A DNA stretch of 36,289 nucleotides from positions 1-36,289 of the forward strand of contig JACQCV010000016.1 of assembly GCA_016201465.1 (NCBI GenBank), written 5' to 3'. The notes under the pieces were generated by a model. That model saw only the letters and a list, made by a program, of their open reading frames with translations. It was not told where the DNA came from and made no database searches. A program made the position numbers and the translations under genes. Origin of the DNA: Candidatus Vogelbacteria bacterium. Lineage in GTDB: Bacteria > Patescibacteriota > Minisyncoccia > Phycocordibacterales > UBA12445. Below are positions 1 through 9,010 of the stretch, in pieces (position 1 is the stretch's first letter; every line of letters starts with the position of its first letter).

Positions 1-211
1 AAACCTCCCTCATCTCATCACTGTACTCCGGCTCTGTAATCTGTCCCTTATTTATTTTTGTAGTTTCGCTATTGCCACTCAAAAAATTAAACTTCTTTTC
101 AACATGTTCAAAATACCAAAATACTGAATCCAGATCGCTCTCGGTCGCCCACTCATCAACGATCTCTACAATAACTGGCATCGTCATCATAAGACGAACT
201 CGTCGTATCAT
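1..211 (-). CDS. apbE: ApbE-like FAD:protein FMN transferase, N-terminal part only (runs off the left window edge)
   Basis: Minus-strand reading frame from ATG at 211: MIRRVRLMMTMPVIVEIVDEWATESDLDSVFWYFEHVEKKFNFLSGNSETTKINKGQI..., resembling the ApbE N-terminus (M-x-MP-V-x-I, later F-x-x-x-SE-x-x-x-x-N). Directly downstream of an FMN-binding-domain gene. Confidence 0.65.
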   Translation of the reverse strand, partial: MIRRVRLMMTMPVIVEIVDEWATESDLDSVFWYFEHVEKKFNFLSGNSETTKINKGQITEPEYSDEMREV

Positions 212-216
212 GCTAT

Positions 217-663
217 TTATAACTTGGCCTGAAGTAAAACACTCGACAATGACTGGTTAAAAGCTTCGCTAGTCTGAGTCGCCCCCGACACCGCATCAAC
301 GTTTGCCGATTGTGCCTGAATTGCTTCAGATCGCAGGATGGGCATCGCTTGAGTATTTATTCGAATTGAGGTGCTACGATCTTTTGGGTAATCCAAAAAC
401 ATAACGTCAGCTAACTTACCATTCTGTATAACGGCTTTAACTTGAAGATTTCCATAGTAAGCATCGGTGACAGGACTGGTGTATGCGCCATCCTTATACA
501 AAGCACCAGACCTTCTAACCGGAAGAACAATTGGCTGTGGAGCCACAAGTGAAGTAACCGGCTGTGAATTCGCAGTAACAGGAACCGACGATGCCTGTTG
601 CTGATAATTGGCATATAGTATGAAGGCTAATATTACAAAAAGTGACAAAAATATTTTCTTCAT
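217..663 (-). CDS. FMN-binding domain protein with N-terminal signal/anchor
   Basis: Hydrophobic N-terminus MKKIFLSLFVILAFILYA; YKDGAYTSPVTDAYYGNLQVKAVIQNGKLADV..., and VDAVSGATQTSEAF with the SGAT flavinylation-type motif. Confidence 0.8.
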   Translation of the reverse strand: MKKIFLSLFVILAFILYANYQQQASSVPVTANSQPVTSLVAPQPIVLPVRRSGALYKDGAYTSPVTDAYYGNLQVKAVIQNGKLADVMFLDYPKDRSTSIRINTQAMPILRSEAIQAQSANVDAVSGATQTSEAFNQSLSSVLLQAKL

Positions 664-699
664 GCCTTAATTATACGATAAAAATCAAATTTTGTTGCA

Positions 700-1446
700 T
701 TACTGTAAAGCCTCCGGGTGCTGTAAACTCCAAGCATAAAGTGTAACCGCTGCGGAAGCAGCAACATTCAAAGACTCACACTTGGGGTTCATGGGGATTG
801 AGAGCATTATGTCGCAAAGCTCACGAGTTTTTTGTCTTATCCCCTCGGCCTCATTGCCCATCACAAAAACCGAAGGCGCATCAAACTTCTCGGTCACAAT
901 ATTGTGTTCAACATTCATCTCAAGCCCATATATCCAAAAGCCTAGATCTTTGAGATCTCTAAGTGTCGAATTCACGTTACCAACTGATATCAAAGGCACC
1001 CGGAAGGCCATCCCAGCAGAAACCTTGACCACAGTACCTGTAACCGGTGCCTGATTATGTTCGGGAATCAAAATTCCCGATACTCCAAAAGCCGCAGCTG
1101 AGCGAATGATGGCGCCCACGTTATGTGGATCTTGAATCTCGTCGAGTAAAACGAGACAAGAACTTGGAGATATTTTATAATGCTCAATAAATCCTTTGTA
1201 TGGTTTAATCAAGTTTTCTGTAGCCAGCAAACCGATAATCCCCTGTCTCACATCTTCCCTATTCATTCCACCCGGCGCACCACTCTCAATATTTGTAACA
1301 GATACACCAGTCTTCTTAATAAGGTCAGACAATTCGACATCAGCAAATTGTGGCGCCAAAAAAACCTTCTTAATTGCTTTGGGCGCGTTCTTGAGGGCTT
1401 CTACCAACGCATGCCTACCATATATATATGTTTTTTCGCCTGCCAT
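700..1446 (-). CDS. rlmB: 23S rRNA (guanosine-2'-O-)-methyltransferase RlmB / TrmH-SpoU family
   Basis: YGRHALVEALKN...; LLDEIQDPHNVGAIIRSAAAFGVSGILIP; VMGNEAEGIRQKTRELCD; IPMNPKCESLNVAASAAVTLY. Confidence 0.93.
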   Translation of the reverse strand: MAGEKTYIYGRHALVEALKNAPKAIKKVFLAPQFADVELSDLIKKTGVSVTNIESGAPGGMNREDVRQGIIGLLATENLIKPYKGFIEHYKISPSSCLVLLDEIQDPHNVGAIIRSAAAFGVSGILIPEHNQAPVTGTVVKVSAGMAFRVPLISVGNVNSTLRDLKDLGFWIYGLEMNVEHNIVTEKFDAPSVFVMGNEAEGIRQKTRELCDIMLSIPMNPKCESLNVAASAAVTLYAWSLQHPEALQ

Positions 1447-1480
1447 TGAATTTAGGGTTGTAAAATTATACTATCATCTA

Positions 1481-2227
1481 ATGCGAAGTCTGAGAAGAAA
1501 AGGAAATAAATTTTGGAACAAGGAATATAGCAAAGCTGGCCCCGCCTCAGCCGGAGCTTATTCTGGTAAACACCTAGCGATCTCCACAAACCCAAGTGAG
1601 GACCTGATACACTTCATTAAGTGGCTCAAAAGGAATCACCCGGAAGCCCAACTCGATCCCAAGTCGTCTGTTTTGGATCTCGGCTGTGGCAATGGACGCA
1701 ACTTAATCTATCTTGCCAAGACTTATGGAATTCATGGTTTAGGGTACGATATCTCAAGCGAAGCCATTACCCAAGCTAAAGCCCAAAGTAAAAACCTGAA
1801 TCTAAAATACGAAGTGCGATCTATTGCCGGACAAATTACTATGCCTGGTGAGTCTCAGGCCCTTGTTCTCGATATGATGACCTCACATTTTTTAAATGAG
1901 GCCGAACGGGCCAATTTGATCAAAGAAATTTTGCGAATATTAAAACCCGGCGGTTGGCTCTACTTCAAAACCTTTTTCAAAGATCAAGACATCAATGCAA
2001 ATCGACTCTTACGAGAAAATCCTGCGGGTGAAAAAGGTTCATATATCCATCCCAAGATCGGCGTCGCTGAACACGTCTTCACCGAACAAGAAATAAAAGA
2101 TATGCTAGGTGAAAATTTTATCATTCACAAAATGCTCCGATCTCATCGCCACATCGAGCACGGCCACGGCGGCACCATCCATGCCGGTAAACGCCGCAGT
2201 ATTTCGGTCTATGCCGAGAAAAGATAA
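1481..2227 (+). CDS. class I SAM-dependent methyltransferase
   Basis: SVLDLGCGNGRNLIYLAKTYGIHGLGYDIS motif I; start placed at ATG 1481 (MRSLRRKGNKFW...) because the longer ORF runs antisense through rlmB. Confidence 0.85.
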   Translation: MRSLRRKGNKFWNKEYSKAGPASAGAYSGKHLAISTNPSEDLIHFIKWLKRNHPEAQLDPKSSVLDLGCGNGRNLIYLAKTYGIHGLGYDISSEAITQAKAQSKNLNLKYEVRSIAGQITMPGESQALVLDMMTSHFLNEAERANLIKEILRILKPGGWLYFKTFFKDQDINANRLLRENPAGEKGSYIHPKIGVAEHVFTEQEIKDMLGENFIIHKMLRSHRHIEHGHGGTIHAGKRRSISVYAEKR

Positions 2228-2248
2228 GGCATAACGCGACCAATCAGC

Positions 2249-2277
2249 TTGACAATACTATTTAACAATGCTACACT
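2249..2277 (+). promoter_or_regulatory. putative sigma70-type promoter (TTGACA-N17-TACACT)
   Basis: TTGACA at 2249-2254, TACACT at 2272-2277, upstream of the 2346 ORF. Confidence 0.5.
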
Positions 2278-2345
2278 CTTGAAATATAAATTGCTCATTT
2301 CAATCACGAACTAGACAATTTAGCCTTAACCGAAAGGAGATCGAC

Positions 2346-3167
2346 ATGTTCAAAAGTACCTTGCTCAATGACCTTTGGGTATTCTGGTTCTCGATTCTTC
2401 ACACCCTCAGGACCTGGTGGCACAGAAAGGAACTTGAAGCACTGGAGTGCTACGCAAACTGTTATGCTGCAAGGTGGTTTGAAATAGAAAAGTTCCAACA
2501 GGGCCCTGTTCAACAGCGAATAACTGCGACCGTCTGGGGTCTTGGATGGGACTTCTGCCAGTACAAAACTGGGGAAGAGATTGCTGGTCTTGCGATCGCT
2601 CTTCAGATCACTTCAAGCAACATCGAACACCAGACCAAGAAGTATGCTCCCGTGATTCGCATCCTCAAGGAACGCGAGTGTGTTAGCGACTGTGCTACCT
2701 ATCTTGAAAGGGTTCTCGGCAGTTGCTTGACAAACCACAACGGTAGGTGCGCTGTGGAATCGAAGATTGCAAGAGCAAGTAAAACACTCTGGAGTAGACT
2801 CGCGCTGCGAGATCTCGAACAAAATGCTCTGACTTCATTGCAAAAGTATGTGGATAATCGATGCGAGGTGATGGGGGGCGTAGAAACTGACAGGCGATTT
2901 TACATCGAGCGGTCACACTGGACAAACTTGCGCGGTATTATAGTCTCGCTCGGATACCACGCTCTCACTATCGATCCAGAATTACTGGCCAGATATGCCG
3001 CATCGATAAATTATACTCTGTACATCGACGGTGAGAATCATTCGAATCCAATCGAGCGAAATTCTTTCCCAATTAATCAGATCACCGGCTACGCCATATA
3101 CGCCGCACTTGAAAGTAGAACAGTGTGTGGAGATCTTAGAACTGCCGAGGATGGATCACTTTACTAG
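2346..3167 (+). CDS. hypothetical protein (no recognised family)
   Basis: 273-codon ORF preceded by AAAGGAG, with promoter-like sequence upstream and a terminator-like hairpin downstream. Confidence 0.65.
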   Translation: MFKSTLLNDLWVFWFSILHTLRTWWHRKELEALECYANCYAARWFEIEKFQQGPVQQRITATVWGLGWDFCQYKTGEEIAGLAIALQITSSNIEHQTKKYAPVIRILKERECVSDCATYLERVLGSCLTNHNGRCAVESKIARASKTLWSRLALRDLEQNALTSLQKYVDNRCEVMGGVETDRRFYIERSHWTNLRGIIVSLGYHALTIDPELLARYAASINYTLYIDGENHSNPIERNSFPINQITGYAIYAALESRTVCGDLRTAEDGSLY

Positions 3168-3182
3168 ACATCGCATGTTACG

Positions 3183-3213
3183 GCCCAAGATTAATAATCC
3201 TGGGCTCTTTCTT
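3183..3213 (+). terminator. putative intrinsic terminator
   Basis: GCCCAAGATTAATAATCCTGGGC followed by TCTTTCTTT. Confidence 0.55.
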
Positions 3214-3278
3214 TATCTCAATTTCTCATTTTTAAATTCTTCCTTGCCCATACTAAAATACTGGCTTACTATATAGAC

Positions 3279-4007
3279 ATGGGTAAATCCCCAATTATAA
3301 TTTCAGCCAGAGAAAAATGGTTCGTAAAAAACAGAAATATCTTGGCAATCAATGAACGCTATGTAGAAGCAATTACCAAGGCTGGAGGGTTTTCGCTTTC
3401 GGTAAACAACTTACCAAACGCCGAAGAACTTAGCTCAATCGAAGAAATAATGGACGGACTACTTTTAACTGGCGGTGACGATATCAATGCAACTTGCTAC
3501 GGTGAAACATGCTCAACACTCGCTAATAATACTGATAACGAACGAGATAAAATTGAACTACTCTTACTGAAAGTTGCTATAGAAAAAAATATAGCCGTTT
3601 TAGGTATTTGCCGCGGTCTACAAATAATAAATATCGGTTTAGGTGGCACACTGCATCAGGATTTGTATAGTGAATGGAGTCAAAAAATACAGCACAATAA
3701 TAGTGAAAAGGGGCGAGACTACCTGGCACACTCTGTAGAATTAGATAGAACATCGAAACTTTTCTCGATCATTGATAAAGACGAGTTTTTAGTAAATAGT
3801 CTTCATCATCAGGGAATTGAACAGCTGTCAGAGGGGCTTATTGCTTCAGCCGTAGCTGAAGATGGGCTAATAGAGGCCGTAGAACTACCCAACCACAATT
3901 TTTTCATCGGCGTACAATGGCACCCTGAGGAACTTACCTCAAACAATCCTCAATGGTTAAAACTTTTTGAAGCTTTTATAACTGCGGCATCTAAAACTTC
4001 GGGGTGA
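3279..4007 (+). CDS. gamma-glutamyl-gamma-aminobutyrate hydrolase-like class I glutamine amidotransferase (peptidase C26)
   Basis: LLTGGDDINATCYGE; VLGICRGLQIINIGLGGTLHQDL; VNSLHHQGI; GVQWHPEEL. Confidence 0.88.
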   Translation: MGKSPIIISAREKWFVKNRNILAINERYVEAITKAGGFSLSVNNLPNAEELSSIEEIMDGLLLTGGDDINATCYGETCSTLANNTDNERDKIELLLLKVAIEKNIAVLGICRGLQIINIGLGGTLHQDLYSEWSQKIQHNNSEKGRDYLAHSVELDRTSKLFSIIDKDEFLVNSLHHQGIEQLSEGLIASAVAEDGLIEAVELPNHNFFIGVQWHPEELTSNNPQWLKLFEAFITAASKTSG

Positions 4008-4971
4008 TCTTAACAATACTTATCATCTGATAATATTCGTAGCCGTTTTTGTAGCTTTTCCTCAAACCGTTTTTGATAAGATATTTCATCCAATTTTTAT
4101 TATTGAGGACATTACAAACCTTAAGTGGCACGGTCATCTTATCAAGCGTTATCTCTCTCGTGCCAACCTCTTTTATTACAGATCGCACATCAGTATCTGA
4201 TAAACTCGAAAGATTTGAAACTATGAAACCGCCAGGGTTTAAAATCTCTTCCGAATCAACAATTAAGTAGTTAATTAAGCCAACCCCTTCATATGGATTG
4301 TCATTTATACTCTCCTGCCTCGGTATATACGGCGGATTACAAATTAGGATATCAAACTTCTTATCATGAATATATTTAATCGCATCACCACAAACAAATG
4401 TTGCTCTAGGATCTTTTATATTATCCCCAGAAGACTCGATCGCTTTTGGATTTAGATCTACAAGGGTTATTGATTTGATACCTGGAAACTTTTCAAGTAA
4501 ATATTTAGAGATAAAGCCTGATCCAGGTCCTATTTCTATTAAAGATTTGTTTTGAAAAGTTTTTTTGTCCAACTTATTAAGCGCACGACAGAACAAAAGT
4601 GTGTCAATATTAGGACCCCAGACACTTTTATATTTTCTCTGTTCAAAGACAAGCCGCACCCCATTATATTCTGTGACCTTAATTGGAGACTCGAGCAACT
4701 TAACTAAAGTATCCCTGGTGGTCGGCTTGAATTTAGAGATTTTATATATATCAGTAACCAAAACTGGATTCTTTATTGTTGCAACAAAGACTTCTTTGTC
4801 GTCAGGATAGTCATACACACGGTTACCATTTTCGTCACGATCTAATCCCATAATGGTTGCCAACTCAAAACCGTTCGCATAAACATTTTGCTCTTTCAAA
4901 TCAGTGGAAAATCTAGTTATCATTGCGATATAGTACAAAAAAAACCCACGACTGTCTAGACTATCCAACAC
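3991..4971 (-). CDS. NPPY-motif methyltransferase (HemK/PrmC-like fold)
   Basis: SLIEIGPGSGFISKYLLEKFPG; FDILICNPPYIPRQES. Start uncertain (4971, or internal ATG near 4923). Confidence 0.8.
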   Translation of the reverse strand: MLDSLDSRGFFLYYIAMITRFSTDLKEQNVYANGFELATIMGLDRDENGNRVYDYPDDKEVFVATIKNPVLVTDIYKISKFKPTTRDTLVKLLESPIKVTEYNGVRLVFEQRKYKSVWGPNIDTLLFCRALNKLDKKTFQNKSLIEIGPGSGFISKYLLEKFPGIKSITLVDLNPKAIESSGDNIKDPRATFVCGDAIKYIHDKKFDILICNPPYIPRQESINDNPYEGVGLINYLIVDSEEILNPGGFIVSNLSSLSDTDVRSVIKEVGTREITLDKMTVPLKVCNVLNNKNWMKYLIKNGLRKSYKNGYEYYQMISIVKITPKF

Positions 4972-5040
4972 CGTAGTTATGGTTATACTTGAAAATAGAT
5001 ATATGTAACTTGAAATACCATTGACAGTCTGAAAACGGAG

Positions 5041-6372
5041 GTGGGTATGAACGAGCCCAAAAAGAACTGGATCAAACTAGACATAAAGACTCCTGGCTTT
5101 GCAGCCAAGAAGTTGGGAGATTTTTTGAAGACAAGAATTAAGGGGCAAGATTCTCAAATCACAGACGTTGCAGACGCGATTGAGATCAAAGATGCCGCCT
5201 TTAAAGCTGACGACAAGCCAATTTATACAGTGCTATGTTCTGGACCATCCGGCGTAGGAAAGACTCTTTTGGCCGAAACCCTATCTGAATATTTCTTCGG
5301 AAATCGCCACAGTTTCACCCGTATCGCTTGTGAAGCATATTCAGAGCCCCACTCGATTTCTAAACTCATCGGAGCCCCGCCCGGCTATGTTGGATTTTGG
5401 GACGTAAACAAAGACGGAAAGACCACCCTCCCCATCTTGGCTCAGGAAAGCATTGATAAGTACGCCATTAACGCTCAAGACCAGAATAAAAAGCGTCTAG
5501 TAATGCTGAAAAGATTACACGACGCACTTGAAAAAACTGAGGATATGATCTTCGGAATTAGCGAACGAAGGTTCCTTGATGACCCAAGAGAGAAAAACCC
5601 AGGTGAAGATGAGCAGAATGAAAAGATCCTAAAGTCTTTCCTAGAAACTCGCATCAAATACAAGCTAAAGATCAGCGAGATTACTCAAAGACTACCGTCC
5701 ACAACCATAGACAGCCCTCTCTCGATCGTTCTCTGGGACGAAATCGAGAAAGCAAGTTCGGCACTGCACAACATTGCGCTTAATATCATTGACAAAGCAG
5801 TGTTGACTCTCGCGAATGGTAATGTGACGCACTTTAATAACTCTATTCATATTTTTACTTCGAATGCCAACTCACGAGTTATTGCCGATCTAATTTCTAA
5901 GAAACCCAAAATGGGATTTAGAAGCTTGGGTGACAACACCGACAAAAGAGTAAATATCGACGCCCAGATCTACGAGAAGTCTATGGATGCACTCCAAAAA
6001 AACTTCTCTCCGGAATTCTTGGCGCGCTTCGATCGAATCAGCGTCTTTAGACCGCTTTCCGAGGCGATTCTTAGCGAGATCTTCGATATTGAACTTTCAA
6101 TGTTTGTAGAGTCATCTCTCAAACCGCTTTCGGTGATCCTGGAGATGGACAAAGACGTGAAGCAATTCATTCTGTCCGAGGCCACCGATCGACCGCAAAA
6201 TGGTGCTCGACTTTTGAAGAGCAAAATCAATAAGTATTTGAAGAAACAGCTAGGCCGGCTGAAGAACCGCGGTGAACTTCAGCCCGGAACGATCATTCAT
6301 CTGGTTCTGGGCACAGATGGCAGAACTGTTGAATTTTACAAGGAAAACGTTTCACCGGAAATGCCTTCATAA
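5041..6372 (+). CDS. single-domain ClpA/ClpB-D2/ClpX-like AAA+ ATPase with a large insertion
   Basis: Walker A GPSGVGKTLLAE, pore-like GAPPGYVG, Walker B SIVLWDEIEKAS, FSPEFLARFDRISVFRPL, C-terminal small domain RPQNGARLLKSKI. Confidence 0.85.
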   Translation: MGMNEPKKNWIKLDIKTPGFAAKKLGDFLKTRIKGQDSQITDVADAIEIKDAAFKADDKPIYTVLCSGPSGVGKTLLAETLSEYFFGNRHSFTRIACEAYSEPHSISKLIGAPPGYVGFWDVNKDGKTTLPILAQESIDKYAINAQDQNKKRLVMLKRLHDALEKTEDMIFGISERRFLDDPREKNPGEDEQNEKILKSFLETRIKYKLKISEITQRLPSTTIDSPLSIVLWDEIEKASSALHNIALNIIDKAVLTLANGNVTHFNNSIHIFTSNANSRVIADLISKKPKMGFRSLGDNTDKRVNIDAQIYEKSMDALQKNFSPEFLARFDRISVFRPLSEAILSEIFDIELSMFVESSLKPLSVILEMDKDVKQFILSEATDRPQNGARLLKSKINKYLKKQLGRLKNRGELQPGTIIHLVLGTDGRTVEFYKENVSPEMPS

Positions 6373-6381
6373 CACCAACCC

Positions 6382-6412
6382 TCGTCACGCAAGTGGCGAG
6401 AATTTTTTTTAT
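6382..6412 (+). terminator. intrinsic terminator
   Basis: CTCGTCAC-GCAA-GTGGCGAG stem-loop followed by AATTTTTTTT. Confidence 0.8.
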
Positions 6413-6430
6413 AGATAGAATAGATATAGT

Positions 6431-7267
6431 ATGGGTAAGGCCATAAACAAAAAAATTAAGAGTAAAGACGGTATTAACATTTATTATGATACTTATGATC
6501 CTGGGGCAAACAAAGGGCCGACACTTTTTTTCGTACACGGAGTCGGTGGTGACCTAGATGCCTGGCAATATTTAAGAAAGGTCTTACACAAAAAAGGCTT
6601 TTCGAGCATCGCTATGGATTTACGCGGCCACGGATATTCAGATCATCCTTGTACTTCTAGCCAGTACCAACTCAATAACTTTATCGATGACGTAATATCG
6701 GTTGTTGACGCTGAGGAAATAGATAAAGTAATCTTGATCGGCCATAGTCTGGGTGCGGTGCTTACAACCCATGTAGCTCTTTATCACCAGGATCGTATTG
6801 AACGGCTTATTCTCATTTCAAGTAGCTATCTCCCTCCAGCATATTTCAAAATTCCTGGAATTTTTCTTCTCACAGATCTTCTTGCGTTTCTCAGTCCTCC
6901 GCCTGTGTATCCCGGCCACTCCAGTTACCCGCAAGGTAAACACCACAAAGACATCGAAATTTTCGGGCTCATCAGAACGATTATGCGAAACTCCTTCAAA
7001 AGTTATGCCCTAAGCTCAAAGGAAATTTTGAAATCAAACATCGAACAAGATCTCAAAACAATAAAAGTGCCAACTTTAATTATTTCAGGAGATCGTGATA
7101 GCGTATTTCCTGCCAGAATATCCAAATACTTGCACTCACAAATTTCTGGCTCTGAACTAAAAATTATCGGAGGCGCAAACCATGTCATTGTTTTAAACAA
7201 TGTCGACGAAACTGTAAAGTGTATTTATAATTTCTTATCAAAACAAAAGTTCCAGCCGGGATGCTAG
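6431..7267 (+). CDS. alpha/beta hydrolase
   Basis: FFVHGVGGDLDAW; MDLRGHGYSD; LIGHSLGAVLTTH nucleophile elbow; GDRDSVFP; GGANHVIVL. Confidence 0.9.
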   Translation: MGKAINKKIKSKDGINIYYDTYDPGANKGPTLFFVHGVGGDLDAWQYLRKVLHKKGFSSIAMDLRGHGYSDHPCTSSQYQLNNFIDDVISVVDAEEIDKVILIGHSLGAVLTTHVALYHQDRIERLILISSSYLPPAYFKIPGIFLLTDLLAFLSPPPVYPGHSSYPQGKHHKDIEIFGLIRTIMRNSFKSYALSSKEILKSNIEQDLKTIKVPTLIISGDRDSVFPARISKYLHSQISGSELKIIGGANHVIVLNNVDETVKCIYNFLSKQKFQPGC

Positions 7268-7621
7268 ATTATCCTCTTTTGTAATTAAGTACGCACTACC
7301 GCCAAGCGCAGAAAAAACTTTATTTACATTCTTAGAGTCATCAAAGACCATACAGTCTATTATCGAGACGCCATACCTGTCGGCATATTTTCTAAACAAC
7401 TCTCCATTATTATCAGTCTTATGCATGCCCTCATGAAAAGAATTACTAATGTGATCAAAATATTTATCTAGAACGAGGGCTGGCTGTGTAAATCTACTGA
7501 AACTGTCCATATTACCAGTTATAAGTATCACTATACTCGGCAAACTCCTCCAATACCTATCAAAACAAAGCACCCCATCGAAGTCACAAAACAGAATTGG
7601 TTTTGGGACAAAAGATAGCAT
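7238..7621 (-). CDS. short HAD-superfamily-like protein
   Basis: FCDFDGVLCFDRYW (motif I), ITGN (motif II-like), MVFDDSKNVNKVFSALGGSAYLIT (motif IV-like). Confidence 0.65.
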   Translation of the reverse strand: MLSFVPKPILFCDFDGVLCFDRYWRSLPSIVILITGNMDSFSRFTQPALVLDKYFDHISNSFHEGMHKTDNNGELFRKYADRYGVSIIDCMVFDDSKNVNKVFSALGGSAYLITKEDNLASRLELLF

Positions 7622-7936
7622 TTACAATCTCGCCATGGCCGAGTTATACTCTTCCTCACTTGATTGATCTCCCTCGAGGCAAATATCATGGTGCGTCTTC
7701 CAATACGGCAGAGTATTCATATTTTTTCTGGTCAACCTCTCTGCTAAACCTCTGTCTGCACTAGACACCGCGCCGAGGTACCACTGTACACCTCCCTCAA
7801 AAATCTCCGCTGGGGTCTTAAGTTTCCCATCAGATAAATCGTGAACGCACACAAGCCCCTCTGATGTTTCTAATCCAACAAACTTCTCGTGCTCCCCATC
7901 TAGCGGCATACTACACGTCATACAATATTTTTCCAT
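7622..7936 (-). CDS. putative zinc-ribbon domain protein
   Basis: N-terminal MEKYCMTCSMPLDGEHE (CxxC-type knuckle). Confidence 0.6.
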   Translation of the reverse strand: MEKYCMTCSMPLDGEHEKFVGLETSEGLVCVHDLSDGKLKTPAEIFEGGVQWYLGAVSSADRGLAERLTRKNMNTLPYWKTHHDICLEGDQSSEEEYNSAMARL

Positions 7937-7937
7937 T

Positions 7938-8360
7938 TTATTTACTTAAACTTTTAAAAACTTCGCTTGGCTTCATATATTCGTCTGTTCTTTCTGTGAT
8001 CAAAAATCCTTCTGGGGCATCAAAATAATAAGTAGCGTCAGTGAGTTGATCCATCTCCTCTGGCCCGCAAACATCATGTATCTGCACTGTAACCGGAATC
8101 ATAGGCACTCCATACTTATGGAATAACTGAATGCGATGATTACCAGATTCCAATCTAAACTTATTATTCTTTAAGCCCACCCGCATAATTAACGGTTCAT
8201 ACATTCCTTCCAAAAGTAAACCTTTCCAAAGCGCATCTAAGTCTACTGGCGTCACATCCTTACCCCAATAATGCCAAACCCACTTTGTCGGCACAAGTTC
8301 AATCTTTCCTTGTTTAAAAAGTAAATGACCTTTCCATAATTCTTTCATCTGCACGTGCAT
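7938..8360 (-). CDS. hypothetical protein with ParB/Srx-like signature
   Basis: PLIMRVGLKNNKFRLESGNHRIQLFHKYGVPMIPVTV resembles the ParB-like xxGNHRxxxxxxxG motif. Confidence 0.5.
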   Translation of the reverse strand: MHVQMKELWKGHLLFKQGKIELVPTKWVWHYWGKDVTPVDLDALWKGLLLEGMYEPLIMRVGLKNNKFRLESGNHRIQLFHKYGVPMIPVTVQIHDVCGPEEMDQLTDATYYFDAPEGFLITERTDEYMKPSEVFKSLSK

Positions 8361-8387
8361 GTGTGGTATTCTAGCACATCAACACCG

Positions 8388-8417
8388 TTGGTAAAATGCT
8401 TAAAAATCTGTTAGTCT
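8388..8417 (+). promoter_or_regulatory. putative promoter, copy 1 of a repeated promoter block
   Basis: TTGGTA-N18-TAGTCT; near-identical block at 8883-8911. Confidence 0.5.
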
Positions 8418-8455
8418 ATTGAAAGATAAAGGTTAACTCTAACAAGGAGGTTGGG

Positions 8456-8824
8456 ATGACAAAACAGGGAATTCCGGCAAATACCAATCCGTTTTGTGCC
8501 AATTCAGATGACGATATATTTGATGGAGCACTCGAACAAACTGCGCCCAATTATTTCGGCACTACTCACGATTTTGATAGCACTTGCGCTGGCTGGGGTA
8601 CATATGCCAAACAAAAAATAAAGGTTCCAGAGTTGTCGCAAGCTGAGGCCGAAAAACTTTTCCTAGATCTTGCCGGCGTCGATTACGTCAACTGCTTAGT
8701 TGTCAAGGAAGAGTTCATTCACATTATTCCAAAAGACTGGCCCGAAGAAGTTTGGATCACTAAAGGCGCTGGTGAAACTTGTACCAGAGCCGAGTGCTAC
8801 GCCTCCAAACCAAACTCAAAGTAA
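8456..8824 (+). CDS. hypothetical protein
   Basis: 122-codon ORF preceded by AAGGAGG; no recognised family. Confidence 0.65.
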   Translation: MTKQGIPANTNPFCANSDDDIFDGALEQTAPNYFGTTHDFDSTCAGWGTYAKQKIKVPELSQAEAEKLFLDLAGVDYVNCLVVKEEFIHIIPKDWPEEVWITKGAGETCTRAECYASKPNSK

Positions 8825-8842
8825 ATTGAATAATTAAGCACC

Positions 8843-8873
8843 GCCCACTTTCACAACAGGTGGGCTTTTTTCT
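8843..8873 (+). terminator. intrinsic terminator
   Basis: GCCCAC...GTGGGC followed by TTTTTTC. Confidence 0.75.
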
Positions 8874-8882
8874 TACGACCAA

Positions 8883-8911
8883 TTGGCAAAATGACTAAAA
8901 TCTGTTAGTTT
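8883..8911 (+). promoter_or_regulatory. putative promoter of tRNA-Gln, copy 2 of the repeated promoter block
   Basis: TTGGCA-N17-TAGTTT, 14 nt upstream of the tRNA. Confidence 0.5.
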
Positions 8912-8924
8912 AATACATATCATT

Positions 8925-8994
8925 TGCGGGATCGTCTAATGGTAGGACAGCGCCCTCTGAAGGCGTTTATCTTGGTTCGAGTCCAGGTCCCGCA
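8925..8994 (+). tRNA. tRNA-Gln (anticodon CTG)
   Basis: Acceptor TGCGGGA/TCCCGCA, D arm GTCTAATGGTAGGAC, anticodon arm GCGCC-CTCTGAA-GGCGT, T arm CTTGG-TTCGAGT-CCAGG. Confidence 0.93.
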
Positions 8995-9010
8995 GCCTGA
9001 ACGTAGTGAA

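Noticed and set aside
1196-1480. 5' extension of the methyltransferase ORF (343 aa in the track)
   Set aside because: It runs antisense through rlmB; the coherent methyltransferase begins at ATG 1481.
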